Positions 52,782-63,174 of a stretch of 64,000 nt of DNA are shown here, one piece after another; position 1 is the first letter of the stretch; each line of letters opens with the position of its first letter. The notes under the pieces were generated by a model, which had not been told where the DNA came from, made no database searches, and saw only the letters and a list, made by a program, of their open reading frames with translations. The stretch lies in NCBI RefSeq assembly GCF_002287175.1, contig NZ_LMVM01000012.1:1-64000 (forward strand), in the 5' to 3' direction. The translations under genes were made by a program, and so were the position numbers. This DNA is from Methanobacterium bryantii (GTDB lineage: Archaea > Methanobacteriota > Methanobacteria > Methanobacteriales > Methanobacteriaceae).

Positions 52782-53729
52782 TCACAAACAAATGAAACTA
52801 TAGCATATCAAAACTGTAAAAACACCAAACAGAATACATGCAACTAAAATAAATAATAAAACCGTTAGTTTAGACAGTAACACTGCTTCTGTAATCTTAT
52901 CAGTTGTTAATGGACTTAATTCATCTCCAATTTCATAATAACCTATTTTTTCAAGTTTAATATCAAGAGCACCAGCTGCTGCAGCCATAGAAAATCCTGA
53001 ATTTGGACTGTCTGGTTTTCTTGCATCTCTCCTCATTATTTTATATGCATTTCCCCAGTTTAACCTTAAAAACGCAGCTGCAATTACAATAAGGACTCCT
53101 GTAATCCTTGCAGGTATAAAATTCAAAACATCATCCAGTTTTGCAGGAAACCAACCTATTTTTATCTTTTCAGGTGTTTTGTAGCCCACCATAGCATCAA
53201 GCGTGTTTATAACCCTGTACACAACAGCCCCAAGAACTCCGAATATAAATGCATAAAACAAAGGAGCTATAATAGAATCTGTAATGTTCTCTGTTAGCGT
53301 TTCTATTGTTGCAGATACCAGATCTTCTTCATTAAGTTCCATTGTATTCCTGCTTACAAGATAAGACATTGATTGTCTCGCTTTTTCAATATTATTATCT
53401 ATATCATTTTTCATATTTTCTGCAGAACCTAATAGGACCTTAATTGCAAATGTAGTGGATAAAATTATAGAAGAAACTAAAATGTATAATATGTAATTGA
53501 ATGCTGACAGACGGAGTAAGACATAGGTTGCAAGTGTAAAAATCATTACAGCCATGAATGTTAAAATTATTCCAGAAATTTTACTTCTGTAGTTGATAAG
53601 ATACTCCCTGAAAAAATCTATTACTTTCCCCATCCAGACTACAGGGTGTATCTTTGCAGGTAATTCTCCAAATATGACATCGATGATTATTGCAATTATG
53701 ATTATAGATAAAGTTAGTTGAAGATACAT
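52782..53729 (-). CDS. cbiB: Adenosylcobinamide-phosphate synthase CbiB/CobD
   Basis: Membrane enzyme of 315 residues that attaches the aminopropanol(-phosphate) arm to adenosylcobyrate. Family motifs: DVIFGELPAKIHPVVWMGK (about 17-35), LSYLVSRNT-type MSYLVSRNTMEL, TLTENITDSIIAPLFYAF (about 143-160), RVINTLDAMVGYK and RDARKPDSPNSGFSMAAAAGAL. About five to six membrane segments are visible. Start ATG follows AGAGGAATTCA. It is the gene nearest to the left side of the origin region and is transcribed away from it. Confidence 0.93.
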   Translation of the reverse strand: MYLQLTLSIIIIAIIIDVIFGELPAKIHPVVWMGKVIDFFREYLINYRSKISGIILTFMAVMIFTLATYVLLRLSAFNYILYILVSSIILSTTFAIKVLLGSAENMKNDIDNNIEKARQSMSYLVSRNTMELNEEDLVSATIETLTENITDSIIAPLFYAFIFGVLGAVVYRVINTLDAMVGYKTPEKIKIGWFPAKLDDVLNFIPARITGVLIVIAAAFLRLNWGNAYKIMRRDARKPDSPNSGFSMAAAAGALDIKLEKIGYYEIGDELSPLTTDKITEAVLLSKLTVLLFILVACILFGVFTVLICYSFICL

Positions 53730-53812
53730 TGAATTCCTCTAGATTTATTTATAGAAATTTTGTAAATTAGTTTATATTCTTGAATAATTTAATATTCTTC
53801 GAAGGAATAAAT

Positions 53813-54578
53813 ATGGATATCGTAGGCATATTTGGTGAAGTATCTAAAACTATGCGTTCAGATTTTAAAAGAGTGCAAAAAGCAATTGAAAAACATCCGG
53901 GATTAAAGGGAAACTCATATGAAGAAATTGTTAGAAAGTTTCTTAGAGAATACTTGCCAGAATCATTAGATACAGCTACAGGACTCCCTGTTAATTCTAA
54001 TGGAAATTTTTAGGCAAATTGATGTAATTATTTCAGATAAAGCAAAAACACCCATTTTCTTCAGTAGTGGGGATATTCGAGTTATACCAGTTGATGTGCA
54101 TATGCCGTTATTGAAATTAAGGCCTTTTTAAATTCCAAAGAATTATATAAAGCATTTAAAAATATGGAAAGCGCCAAAAATCTTGAAAAAAAGCTTATTT
54201 TAAAGAAAATGGTCCTGTTACTCATGTAACTAAATTGTAAGGAAAAAAATGGGAAAATTGGCCTTTAAATTATTATATTTTTGCATATAACTCTATTGAT
54301 CTAGTTAAATTAGCTGAAACAGAACATAAAAAACACATTGCTAAAAATTTGTCAGAACACGCAAAGATAGATACCATTTGTGTTCTTATAAATGAGTCAT
54401 TTGTAATAGAAAAAATGATAAAAAAAATAGATGCTCTCCAAAGCCAGGATCTAATCTTTATGTTGTCCAAACGAATCATTCACTTCTTTTATTTTATGCA
54501 TTGACTAGTATTTATTTTAACCAAGCTAATATCCCTAATTTTAATTTTAATAGTTATTTAGGAGAATTAAAATTCTAA
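53813..54578 (+). pseudogene. Decayed DUF6602-type gene
   Basis: An intact start (ATG 53813 after GAAGGAATAA) encodes about 66 residues, MDIVGIFGEVSKTMRSDFKR onward, then stops. Coding resemblance continues in shifted phases: RQIDVIISDKAKTPIFFSSG from about 54009, FLNSKELYKAFKNME near 54128, NYYIFAYNSIDLVKLAETEH from about 54270, and a last segment ending with a stop at 54578. At least three frameshifts or stops are needed to join them. The pattern (an N-terminal helical part, then a QLDVIIxD nuclease-like strand) matches DUF6602 proteins, sometimes found in defence contexts. It directly borders the ORB array, so it may be an acquired gene that has decayed beside the origin. Confidence 0.7.
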
Positions 54579-54669
54579 AATAACAATCTTTATAACTGAA
54601 CATGTTAATCAGTTGAAAAGCAAGATATAGCCATATTTACATCAATAAATGTGAAAAATATTTTATAGA

Positions 54670-55870
54670 ATTTTTACACTTGAAATTTAGTTATTAGATG
54701 TTAAAATAATCTATATAGGTAAATACACTTGAAAAGTAACTCTATTACTTTTAGTATATCTCCTATTTTTTTTCACTTGAAATCAATCTATTCAACATAA
54801 TTTCACTAAATTTTATTGATTTACACTTGAAATACAACTGTTAGTTACAGAATCCAATAAAACATCTGAATTTACACTTAAATTTAACTGAACTAATTTT
54901 AAGAGTTATATATTTTAAAATTTACACTTGAAATCGATCTATTTAACATAAAACAATAAATTTGCTCTATACCTTAAATAAAACTGTTAAATACCTAAAT
55001 TAATAAAAACATTAAATTTACACTTGAAACTTAAGTCTAATAATTTTAAAATTCGTATAGTTAAATTTTACACTTGAAACGTGCCTATTCAAATTAATAT
55101 CAATAACTTTTATCGATTTACACTTGAAACTTAACTTTAAGTGCTGAATACATAATAGTATTAAATTTAATAGTTTAAACATGGTTTAAATGATTTTAAA
55201 GGTTTTATTTTAAGACATTGCATTTTAAAATATATCTATTTAGAGTAATTACAACGCATTTCATTTATTTATAGTTAAAAAGCACATTTATATGTCAAAC
55301 GATAAAAAAAGTTAAATTTACACTTTAAACTTGGCTCTAAGCATTAAATTTATAATGATGTTAATTTTAACACTTTAAACATTATTTAAATAATTTTAAA
55401 TGTTATATTTTAAAATATTACACTTGAAATGTATCTATTCACCCTAATTTTGATGATTTTTGTTGATTTATACTTAAAATTAGTATTTATATGTTAAATA
55501 TAACAAAAAAATTAAACTTACACTTAAAAAATAACTTAGACTAATTTTAACAAATTTATAGCACTTTTACACTTGCAAAGTAACTAAACTAATTTCAACA
55601 GATTTATAAAGACTTTACACTTGCAAAGTAACTAAACTAATTTTAACATGTTTATAGTTATTTTACACTTGAAACGCGACTCTAGTTATTTTAACATGTT
55701 CACTACACTTAAAAAGAAGCGTTTCAAATCTGATTTTATTATTCATTATCGCTTTAACTATAAATTGAAATTTGCATGTTGAAATGACAAAAAACTAAAC
55801 TTACACTTGAAAGGTAACTAAACTAATTTTAACAAATTTATAGCACTTTTACACTTGAAATAAAGGTTAT
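54670..55870 (+). repeat. Left ORB array, ~50-bp period
   Basis: Forward ORBs recur about every 45-52 bp, for example near 54673, 54723, 54769 (shortened), 54820, 54871 (variant), 54921, 55018, 55067, 55117, 55418, 55566, 55613, 55662, 55799 and 55847. Most have the form TTTACACTTGAAA followed by an A/T-rich ~35-bp spacer often beginning with TTAACTxTAATAATTTTAA-like sequence. Variants include ACACTTGCAAAG and ACACTTAAA. The even period implies expansion by tandem duplication. Confidence 0.85.
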
Positions 55871-56041
55871 GATAAATAAAAATAAAAAATTTAAATTTAA
55901 ATCAATTATTTTTTTTCTAAACACTTTATAACAAGACAAATTTTAAGTTACTTTTTTAAAAAAATTTCACTAGACAAATTTTAATATAATAAATAGATTT
56001 TTTAAGCATGGATTAAATATGGGTATACTATTAAAGTACAA

Positions 56042-56057
56042 GTTACACTTGAAACGC
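56042..56057 (+). promoter_or_regulatory. ORB immediately upstream of the DUF2299 gene
   Basis: GTTACACTTGAAACGC ends 17 bases before the ATG at 56074, within the probable leader. Binding of Cdc6 here would be expected to affect expression of this gene. Inference from position only. Confidence 0.55.
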
Positions 56058-56073
56058 AAGTAGGTGTTAAAAA

Positions 56074-56562
56074 ATGTCAAAAATTGAAAGTAAAGTTCAA
56101 AAATGGCTCTCTGATGAAGGTCTCTTCAGACAAAAAGTTCCTGATGATAATACAAATTTTCATTTCATGATAAATTACCCTGAAGGCCATGTTCTAGACA
56201 TTATTCAGCCAAAAGGGAAAGATGATATGATTTTAATCGCATGTGCAACTAATGTAAGTCCAGAACATCAAACTGAGATTAAAAAATTATCAAGTAAAAA
56301 AAGAGAAGATTTTATCTGGGATATAAGGTTTCTTTTAAATAGTCAGTTCGTTGATTTCCAGCTGCAGCATCCAGACAACATTTTACAGAATTTTGTAATT
56401 ACAGAAGAAATTTTTGAAGATGGATTGAACAAGGACAGGTTAATTTCAACTGTAAAAAAGATCTTCAGGGCCAAGTTACAGGGAATCTGGAAAATACAGA
56501 GAGAATTCGGACTTGGAGAAGAGAGTCAAGGAAGTATTCAGCAGGATAACATGTATGTATAA
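56074..56562 (+). CDS. DUF2299 family protein within the origin
   Basis: 162-residue soluble protein starting at ATG 56074 after AGGTGTTAAAAA. It has the alpha/beta pattern of DUF2299: SKVQKWLSDEGLFRQKVPDD at the N-terminus, FHFMINYP, DDMILIACATNVSPEHQ and the helical C-terminal half with DIRFLLNSQFVDFQ. The fold has been compared with type III secretion chaperone-like proteins, but no function is known to me. It is the only intact gene in 6.7 kb of origin DNA and is flanked on both sides by ORBs. Its GC content and codon use are ordinary, unlike its surroundings, so it is under selection. A role in replication is suggested only by location. Confidence 0.82.
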   Translation: MSKIESKVQKWLSDEGLFRQKVPDDNTNFHFMINYPEGHVLDIIQPKGKDDMILIACATNVSPEHQTEIKKLSSKKREDFIWDIRFLLNSQFVDFQLQHPDNILQNFVITEEIFEDGLNKDRLISTVKKIFRAKLQGIWKIQREFGLGEESQGSIQQDNMYV

Positions 56563-57179
56563 CTCTTAAATTCATTTTTTAAGAGACTTAAATTCTTTAT
56601 TTTTATTTTAGCGCGTTTTATATAATTATAATTTAATTAAAATTATTTATATGTATTTATAAATTAAAATATGACTATAAAACTTATAATTACATGATTT
56701 ATATATTTTTTCTGGGTTTTTACTGTATAAACATACAATCAACAGGAAGTATTGTAACAAAAATTAAAACATATGTTACACTTGAAATAGATGTCATGAG
56801 ACTATTTACTAACTTAGATAATAAAACAAAGGTAGTATTCTATTACTTATCATGAAATAGCTAGATCATGAATAGAAAAACATCAAAATAAATTTAATTT
56901 TTAAATTTTGATACAGTTGAAATTGTAGTCAAAATAAAACAAATTTTGAGGTATAAAAACAAAAAATATAATCAAATTTACGGTTAAAACAGTATAAACA
57001 ATCTAAAATTTAAATTATATTCATAAATATTTTATTAAAAGATTAAATTTAAAATTTAAACGTTGAAACACATGATTAACAAAATACACTTGAAACATAA
57101 CTGTTTTAAGAGAAATCCAACATTGAAAACAAATACAAAAAAATGAAAATTATTTTTTAGATTGCATGTTACAAAGCAA
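56563..57179. other. AT-rich origin segment with scattered ORBs
   Basis: Two intact cores, near 56775 (GTTACACTTGAAATAG) and 57083 (AATACACTTGAAACAT), and a variant GATACAGTTGAAAT near 56919-56933. Otherwise AT-rich and without genes. Confidence 0.6.
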
Positions 57180-57251
57180 GACATGCATTTCAAGTGTAAA
57201 TAATTTCTCAAAAATTAATTTTTAGTAAGTAAGACATGCATTTCAAGTGTA
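57180..57251 (-). repeat. Two inverted extended ORBs
   Basis: GACATGCATTTCAAGTGTAA at 57180-57199 and GACATGCATTTCAAGTGTA at 57233-57251, 53 bp apart, in reverse orientation to nearly all other ORBs. They carry the extended GCATGTC half shared with the right cluster at 60.1-60.5 kb. Opposed strong ORBs of this type normally flank the unwinding region of archaeal origins. Confidence 0.8.
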
Positions 57252-58285
57252 TTATAAAATAAGCTTTGTAAAGTAAAAATTTTTTATTGGTTTTAATATC
57301 TTTTTTTCATAAAACTACTTTAAAAAAAGTGTAAATTTCATCATATCATCTTTAATTACTAATTTAAATCATAAAAATACCTTTTATATTTATTTTAAGA
57401 TAAAAAATTTGGTTAAGATACAGTATAAAGTCAATAAACCTTAATAAACTTATTCAAAGCATTTAAATTATATAAATATTAATACTAAACAAACTAAGAT
57501 TAGATATTCTGTTTAGATTATATTAATCAAGCTGTACTACAGTTTTTATATCAAAATATTAAATTATTACTGTTTAATGTATAAAACACTTGTTTACAGT
57601 TGAAATGTATGTTGTTATAAAATCTATGTTAAAAATACAACATTTAAGTTCATTTCAGCTGATTTTTTAATTATAAGGAATATTTCAGGTATTTAATTTA
57701 TAATTATTTACAGGTTATAACATCAAATAAAGCTAAATATATCTTTAATAACAAAAGTACCATTTTAATCGTAATTTTATATATTTTAAGGATATAAAAA
57801 TAAAATATAATCAATGATTTTAATATAAAGTTTTTATAGTAGATAATAAAATAAATCATTTAGTTTTATAGGACCTTTAAATTAAGTATTAATTATATCT
57901 ATTTTTATCCAATTTAAACAACTATTTAAGAAATTTATATTATATAATCAATTTTAATCTATTTTTAAGCCGTAAAAGCTCAATAACAGTTATAAGTTTA
58001 AAAAATTCTAATCTATTTTTATGTTAAATATATGGTTTAAAATTACATATTTCCAGATATCAATTTTAATAATTTGAATTATTTTAAAATATAGGTAATG
58101 TTCTAAATTATATTAAAATATTGTAGAGTTTATCTGCTGTTAAAACTACATAGATCCTGCCAATAGTTTTATAATTTACCTATTCTAATTTTAAAAACTG
58201 AAATAAATTGAAATATCAATATTAAATTTAATACCTGCTGTTAATTTTATTTACAATTAAATGCTCGTTAATTTGTTTATATCTA
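57252..58285. other. AT-rich candidate unwinding region
   Basis: About 1 kb nearly free of G and C, with only a weak ORB-like GTTTACAGTTGAAATG near 57593 and no genes. Lying just inside the inverted ORBs, it is the best candidate for the duplex-unwinding element, although the decayed satellite to its right is almost as AT-rich. Confidence 0.5.
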
Positions 58286-59765
58286 AATTTACACTTGAAA
58301 TAGTACTGATATCTATTTTAATTAAATCTATAATCTTAAATTATAGTTATATCCAATTTTTTAATTGACACATAATTTTAAATCACATTTAATGATACTG
58401 ATATTTTCAATTAATCTATAATTTTAAACCACACTTAAAATGGTATGATATGTTTATTAGGTTATAATTTTAAATTAGACTGGAAATAGTATAAACTTTA
58501 TTTTAATTAGTTCATAATTTTGTGAGTTAAACTTGAAAATGGTGTATTTTACAGTAATTAGTTAAATATCTTTAGTTTACACTTGAAATGGATGTTAATA
58601 AACTTTAATTAATTTATAATTTTAAATTATATTTGTAATATTTGATGTATTTTAAATCGATCCTTAATTTTGAGTTACACTTGAAATGGTACTGACATTT
58701 AATTTAATTAATTTAATCAGGAATTAAACTTAAATATTGTATCTTTTTTTAATTAGCTTATAATCTTAAATTATGCTTAACTACTGCTAATTTAATTCAA
58801 TTGATTCATAATTTTGGATTATATTTAAACTAATGTAGATGTAACTGGTTTATAATCTTGAATTACTTGAAATAGCATTGATATTTGATTTATAATTTAA
58901 ATTACACTTAAATGATGATCTTATATTAATTAATTTAAATAATCTTAAATCATACTTTAAATAGTGTTAAATTTGCTTTAATGAATTTTATACCCTTAAA
59001 TATCATTATAACAGTGTTAAATTACTTTAATAATTTTATATTTTGAATTAATCCTTAAAATACTATTAAATGATTTTATACTTTTAAATTATCCTTAAAA
59101 CTATGTTAAATTTACTTTAATAATTTTATACCCTTAAAATATACTTAAAACAGTGTTAAATTTATTTCAATGAATTTTATGTTCTTGAATTAATCTTTAG
59201 GATAGTATTAAATCCACTTCAACTGATTTTGTACCATTAAATTAATCTTTAAAGCTATGCTAAATTTGCTTTAATTAATTTTATATTTTAAACTATACTT
59301 AAAACAGTATTAAATTTGCTTTAATTAATTTTATACTCTTAAATTATTCTTAAAATAGTATTAAATTACTTTAATTAAGTTTATAATCTTCAATTAATCC
59401 CTAAAATTAATTATATTTACTTTAATAATCTTATACTCTTAAATTATTCTTAAAATAGTATTAAATTTATTCTAATTGGTTTTATATTCTTAAATTGTAC
59501 TTTAAATAGTTTTAAATTTGTTTTAATGAATTTTATACTCTAAAATATACTTAAAATAATATTAAATTATTTTAATTGAGTTTATACTCTTTAATTAATC
59601 TTTAAAGCTATGCTAAACTTACTTTAATGATTTTATACTCTTAAATTATTCCTAAAATAGTATTAAATTTATTCTAATTAATTTTATGCTCTTAAACAGC
59701 TCTAAAATAGTGTATTTTATCTTAATTAATTTAAATCTTAAAATAGTACCTGCATCTACACTATT
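58286..59765 (+). repeat. Satellite of ~30 decaying ORB-containing ~50-bp units
   Basis: Units of about 40-53 bp can be read end to end. Each begins with an ORB or a decayed form (TTACACTTGAAAT to TTATTCTTAAAAT to TTAATCTTTAAA). It continues with AGTATTAAATTTRCTTTAAT and AATTTTATACTCTTAAA. Intact ORBs survive at 58288, 58577 and 58674. Toward the right the units converge on a new consensus, TTATTCTTAAAATAGTATT, which has lost the C and G positions of the ORB. The gradient is visible directly in the sequence. Confidence 0.8.
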
Positions 59766-59865
59766 TTTATAATCTCAAATTATGCATAAAATACTATTTT
59801 TTGGCATATAAACTGTTCTAATGTTTTATTTAAACATTTAATTATGATTCCTGGTTCTTCTTGAA

Positions 59866-60617
59866 TTACACTTGAAACAGTACCATTATGTAGTTCTATA
59901 TTAAGTATAGAATATACTTGAAATATTTTTATTTAAATTAAATTTGAGATATTTTTTCTACTTTATTTCAATATAGTATCATTTACACTGCATTTAAATA
60001 TTAATATGTTTTAATTGTCGGATGTTTACAAAATGCAAATTTGTTTTGATCTTTGTACATTTGATACAGTTGAAATGAATCTCTGCATAAAATCATTCAT
60101 TAATTCATGAATTAAATGTTACACTTGAAATGCATGTCTCTTACAAAATTAAAATTTCAAAATATTTTAAAGAATTATTTGTTTACACTTGAAATGCAGG
60201 TCTCATTATCTACGAATTAAACATGATCTAGAAAATCCATTTAAATAATTCAAATCTGATATATATTGAATAAAAGTAGTTTATATTAGAAAATATATTA
60301 TTAAAAGGCTTGAATTTTGTTTTAAAGTTACGAAATATTGATTTTATAATTTATTAATACTTTTATTTTTTAAATTATTAATTTTAACTGGCAACATCTG
60401 CTTCAAAATGTTTTTTACACTTGAAATGCATGTCTCTTACAAAATGAAAATTTTAATTTATGATTTTTTTACACTTGAAATGCATGTCCTTCTAATAGGA
60501 AATTTTAATACAAATAATGCTGAATTTATTATTTTACACTTGAAATGCACCTCTCTGTTTGAACATTTATATGAGTTGAGTGACAATTTAATTTACTAGA
60601 GAAAGATTTCAAGTGTA
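59866..60617. repeat. Right cluster of extended ORBs upstream of cdc6
   Basis: TTACACTTGAAATGCATGTC occurs at 60119-60138, 60415-60434 and 60469-60488. Single-site variants lie at 60183-60202 (CAGGTC) and 60534-60553 (CACCTC). A core-only copy is near 59868, and a reversed TTTCAAGTGTA lies at 60607-60617. Copies at 60119 and 60415 remain identical for a further ~12 bp (TCTTACAAAAT). These long forms are probably the high-affinity sites. A 63-codon frame through 60408-60599 is just translated ORBs. Confidence 0.88.
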
Positions 60618-60697
60618 TTGATATTTTTCGATCATTCTTTTGAAGCTTGAAGTATTATTAATTAAAGGCTTCTTTTAACTATAAATAAGTGGTCAGT

Positions 60698-61846
60698 ATG
60701 AACATCTTTGAAGAACTCGGTGAAAAAAACACTGTTTTTAAGTGCAAAAAATTTTTGGATCATAGATTTTTACCTGATAAGTTACCTCACCGTGAAGAAC
60801 AGATCCGATCTGTTGCTAAATATTGGATTGAAGCTTTAAACAGCGTCACTCCACCAGATATAACTATTTACGGTAAGACAGGTACTGGAAAAACAGCAGT
60901 AGCTAAATTTACAAAAAAACAATTATTACAGATGGCAAAGGACAAAAATCTTAATGTAAGGGTAGAGTATGTAAGATGTACTGATTACACAACTGAATAT
61001 CAAGTTATAGCTCATCTATGTCAGCAAATGGGTCAAAACGTTCCTTACAGAGGTTGGACAAAAGCTGAAGTGATACAATCATTCAGAAATCTTTTTAAAA
61101 AGAATGTATTTGGAAAGGACCTTATTTTAATTATTCTTCTTGATGAAATCGATATATTATTGAAAAACGATGGTGATGGACTTCTTTATACTCTTACAAG
61201 AACTGAAAACGTTGCAATTGCGTCTATAAGTAACTACGTTGATTTTAAAAAATTCATAAAACCAAGGGTAAAAAGCAGTTTACGTGATCGAGAGATTGTT
61301 TTCCCACCGTACAATGCTCAACAACTTGTTGATATCCTGGAAGAAAGGGCCGCATTGTCTTTTAGAGACAATGTCTTAAATGATGATGTAATTCCACTTT
61401 GTGCAGCTCTTGCAGCAAAAGAAGAAGGTGATGCTAGATATGCTCTGGACCTCCTCAGGACTTCAGGTGAACTTGCAGATGAAAAATGTTCTGACATTGT
61501 ATTTGAGGATTATGTAAGGGAAGCAAAGGACCATATTGAGCATAACAAAGTTACTGATATCATAATGACTTTACCAAGCCAGCAGCAGAAAGTTCTGGAA
61601 TCATTACTCTATCTTACTAAAAGAAAAGAAGAAATAACATCTGGAAGACTCTATGAAGTTTATAAAGAAGTTTCCAAGGGAGATTCAGTATCTTACCGGC
61701 GAATCTTTGACTTTATAAATGAATTAGAAATGCTAGGGCTTATTTCAACTAAAACAATCTCAAGAGGTAGGGGTAGAGGACGAACAAATATCATAGATTT
61801 ACAGTGTGAAATTAGTCTTCTTGAGGATGCTATGTGGAGCGCATAG
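60698..61846 (+). CDS. cdc6: Origin-recognition / helicase-loading ATPase Orc1/Cdc6
   Basis: Initiator that binds ORBs and loads MCM. 382 residues from ATG 60698 (AGTGGTCAGT upstream; a GTG at 60689 is an alternative). Walker A GKTGTGKT at 59-66, Walker B LIILLDE with D149-E150, sensor 1 N179 in ASISN, sensor 2 R247 in GDARYALDLLR, then a winged helix (about 290-382) with the basic wing SRGRGRGRT. Reversed and forward ORBs directly upstream indicate an origin-linked, autoregulated Cdc6-1-type gene. No second paralogue is in the window. Confidence 0.96.
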   Translation: MNIFEELGEKNTVFKCKKFLDHRFLPDKLPHREEQIRSVAKYWIEALNSVTPPDITIYGKTGTGKTAVAKFTKKQLLQMAKDKNLNVRVEYVRCTDYTTEYQVIAHLCQQMGQNVPYRGWTKAEVIQSFRNLFKKNVFGKDLILIILLDEIDILLKNDGDGLLYTLTRTENVAIASISNYVDFKKFIKPRVKSSLRDREIVFPPYNAQQLVDILEERAALSFRDNVLNDDVIPLCAALAAKEEGDARYALDLLRTSGELADEKCSDIVFEDYVREAKDHIEHNKVTDIIMTLPSQQQKVLESLLYLTKRKEEITSGRLYEVYKEVSKGDSVSYRRIFDFINELEMLGLISTKTISRGRGRGRTNIIDLQCEISLLEDAMWSA

Positions 61847-61909
61847 TGTCATAACTTTCTATTTTATGCCTATAAAAAAAAGAAGGATTAACGCAAGCAT
61901 AAAACTTAT

Positions 61910-61925
61910 TTTCACTTGAAATGTA
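61910..61925 (+). promoter_or_regulatory. Isolated ORB-like site downstream of cdc6
   Basis: TTTTCACTTGAAATG at about 61910-61923 matches the ORB except for TCAC in place of TACAC. It lies 65 bp after the cdc6 stop, outside the main array, and may be a relic or a weak site. Confidence 0.45.
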
Positions 61926-62068
61926 TCTTAATTATATTTTAGAGCATTTATCTTAAGATTAAATTAATGTTTAGTATTTTAGCGTTTTTAAAATAAAAAA
62001 AATAAATGATGTATATTAGTTAAAAATTAGTTTTATAGATTAATCATAGCTAATATAATTAACTGATT

Positions 62069-62983
62069 TTATTTAATAACAGACTTTAACAGAGCCATTC
62101 TAACAGGTACTCCATAAAATGCCTGCTCAAAGTATCTGCCCTGTGGAGTATTATCAACATCATGCGATATTTCATCGATTCTAGGCAGTGGATGCATTAC
62201 AATGGCATCACTTCCCTCTAAAAGCTTGGAAGTGATGGTATAGGCTCCCTTAATTTTCAAATATTCTGCAGGATCAGGGAACCTTTCTTTCTGAATCCTT
62301 GTCACGTACAGAACATCTGTCTTATCCAGCACTTCATGGATACTATCAGTTTCGTACACGTCAACTCCACTTTTACTTAAGTCATGGAGAATCTCGTGGG
62401 GCATTTTAAGTTCTTTTGGTGATACAAAGCTCACATCAACATCGAACTTTGCAAGTGCGTATGCTAGGGAATGTACCGTCCTTCCATATTTAAGGTCTCC
62501 CACAAGTGCAATACGTAAATCATCAATTCTTCCAAGGATTCGTTTCATAGTATAAAGATCAAGCATTGTTTGAGTTGGGTGCTGGCCGGCACCGTCTCCT
62601 GCATTTATTACAGGGACGTCAACTATATTCGCAACAAAACGGGCGGTTCCTTCCATATTATGTCTTATAACAAGTGCATCAGAATATTCCCCTACTATCC
62701 GCACGGTATCCGTTAAGTTTTCACCCTTCGTTGCAGAACTTGTCCCTGCTTCTGCAAAACCAATTGTGCTGCCGCCTAGACGCTTCATTGCAGCTTCAAA
62801 TGAAAGCCTTGTCCTTGTTGATGGTTCATAAAAAAGCATTCCCAGCAGTTTTCCAGACAGCGCATCTGATTTTTTCTTTGATCTAGCGATAGGTTCCATT
62901 TCTTCGGCTAGTTTCAGGATATATTCTATATCTTTTCTGTCAAAATCCCTTATTGAAATAATATCTTTTTGATTGAAAGCCAT
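62069..62983 (-). CDS. pyrB: Aspartate carbamoyltransferase catalytic subunit
   Basis: First committed step of pyrimidine synthesis: carbamoyl phosphate plus aspartate to carbamoyl-aspartate. 304 residues from ATG 62983 (GGTGTGTTT upstream; the frame opens two codons earlier at a GTG). Carbamoyl-phosphate motif STRTR at 55-59, KGENLTDTVR, GDGAGQHPTQTMLDLYT, DLKYGRTVHSL and HPLPRIDEI are all present. It is convergent with cdc6. The regulatory subunit pyrI is not in the window. A chain of hairpins lies about 190 bp upstream, in or before the leader. Confidence 0.96.
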   Translation of the reverse strand: MAFNQKDIISIRDFDRKDIEYILKLAEEMEPIARSKKKSDALSGKLLGMLFYEPSTRTRLSFEAAMKRLGGSTIGFAEAGTSSATKGENLTDTVRIVGEYSDALVIRHNMEGTARFVANIVDVPVINAGDGAGQHPTQTMLDLYTMKRILGRIDDLRIALVGDLKYGRTVHSLAYALAKFDVDVSFVSPKELKMPHEILHDLSKSGVDVYETDSIHEVLDKTDVLYVTRIQKERFPDPAEYLKIKGAYTITSKLLEGSDAIVMHPLPRIDEISHDVDNTPQGRYFEQAFYGVPVRMALLKSVIK

Positions 62984-63174
62984 AAACACACCATAACTGA
63001 ACTTTTAAGATTATTCGTAGTGATTTTAAGTTTATTGATTAATTTGAGAATCTAATTAAAATATTCTTATTTTCTTTAGATTCTAATCATATTTTAAGTT
63101 TATAGTGAATGACGTTACTTTTTAAACTTTTGACAGTAATTGATTAAATGCTTTAAATTAAGGAAAATATCTAA
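62984..63174. other. pyrB upstream region
   Basis: About 190 bp of AT-rich sequence between pyrB and the hairpin chain, expected to contain the pyrB promoter. No clear operator or attenuator-type leader peptide was recognised. Confidence 0.35.

Larger units (their letters stand above)
54670..60690. other. Chromosomal replication origin region (oriC)
   Basis: About 6 kb of very AT-rich DNA directly upstream of orc1/cdc6 contains roughly 26 copies (counted by eye, both strands) of the core TACACTTGAAA. This is the mini-ORB recognised by Cdc6-1 in Methanothermobacter. The region is bounded by the DUF6602 remnant and cdc6 and interrupted only by the DUF2299 gene. Sub-blocks are listed separately: a left ORB array, inverted ORBs at 57.2 kb, an AT-rich stretch, a decayed ORB satellite and a right cluster of extended ORBs. 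The size is far larger than a minimal archaeal origin. Confidence 0.88.

Noticed and set aside
54670..55870. Possible CRISPR array formed by regularly spaced TTTACACTTGAAA
   Set aside because: The conserved part is only ~13 bp and matches the known Cdc6 origin box; spacers are related to each other and AT-rich.
60408..60599. 63-codon open frame upstream of cdc6 with FFTLEMHV repeats
   Set aside because: The repeated peptide is simply the translation of consecutive ORB boxes; there is no ribosome site.
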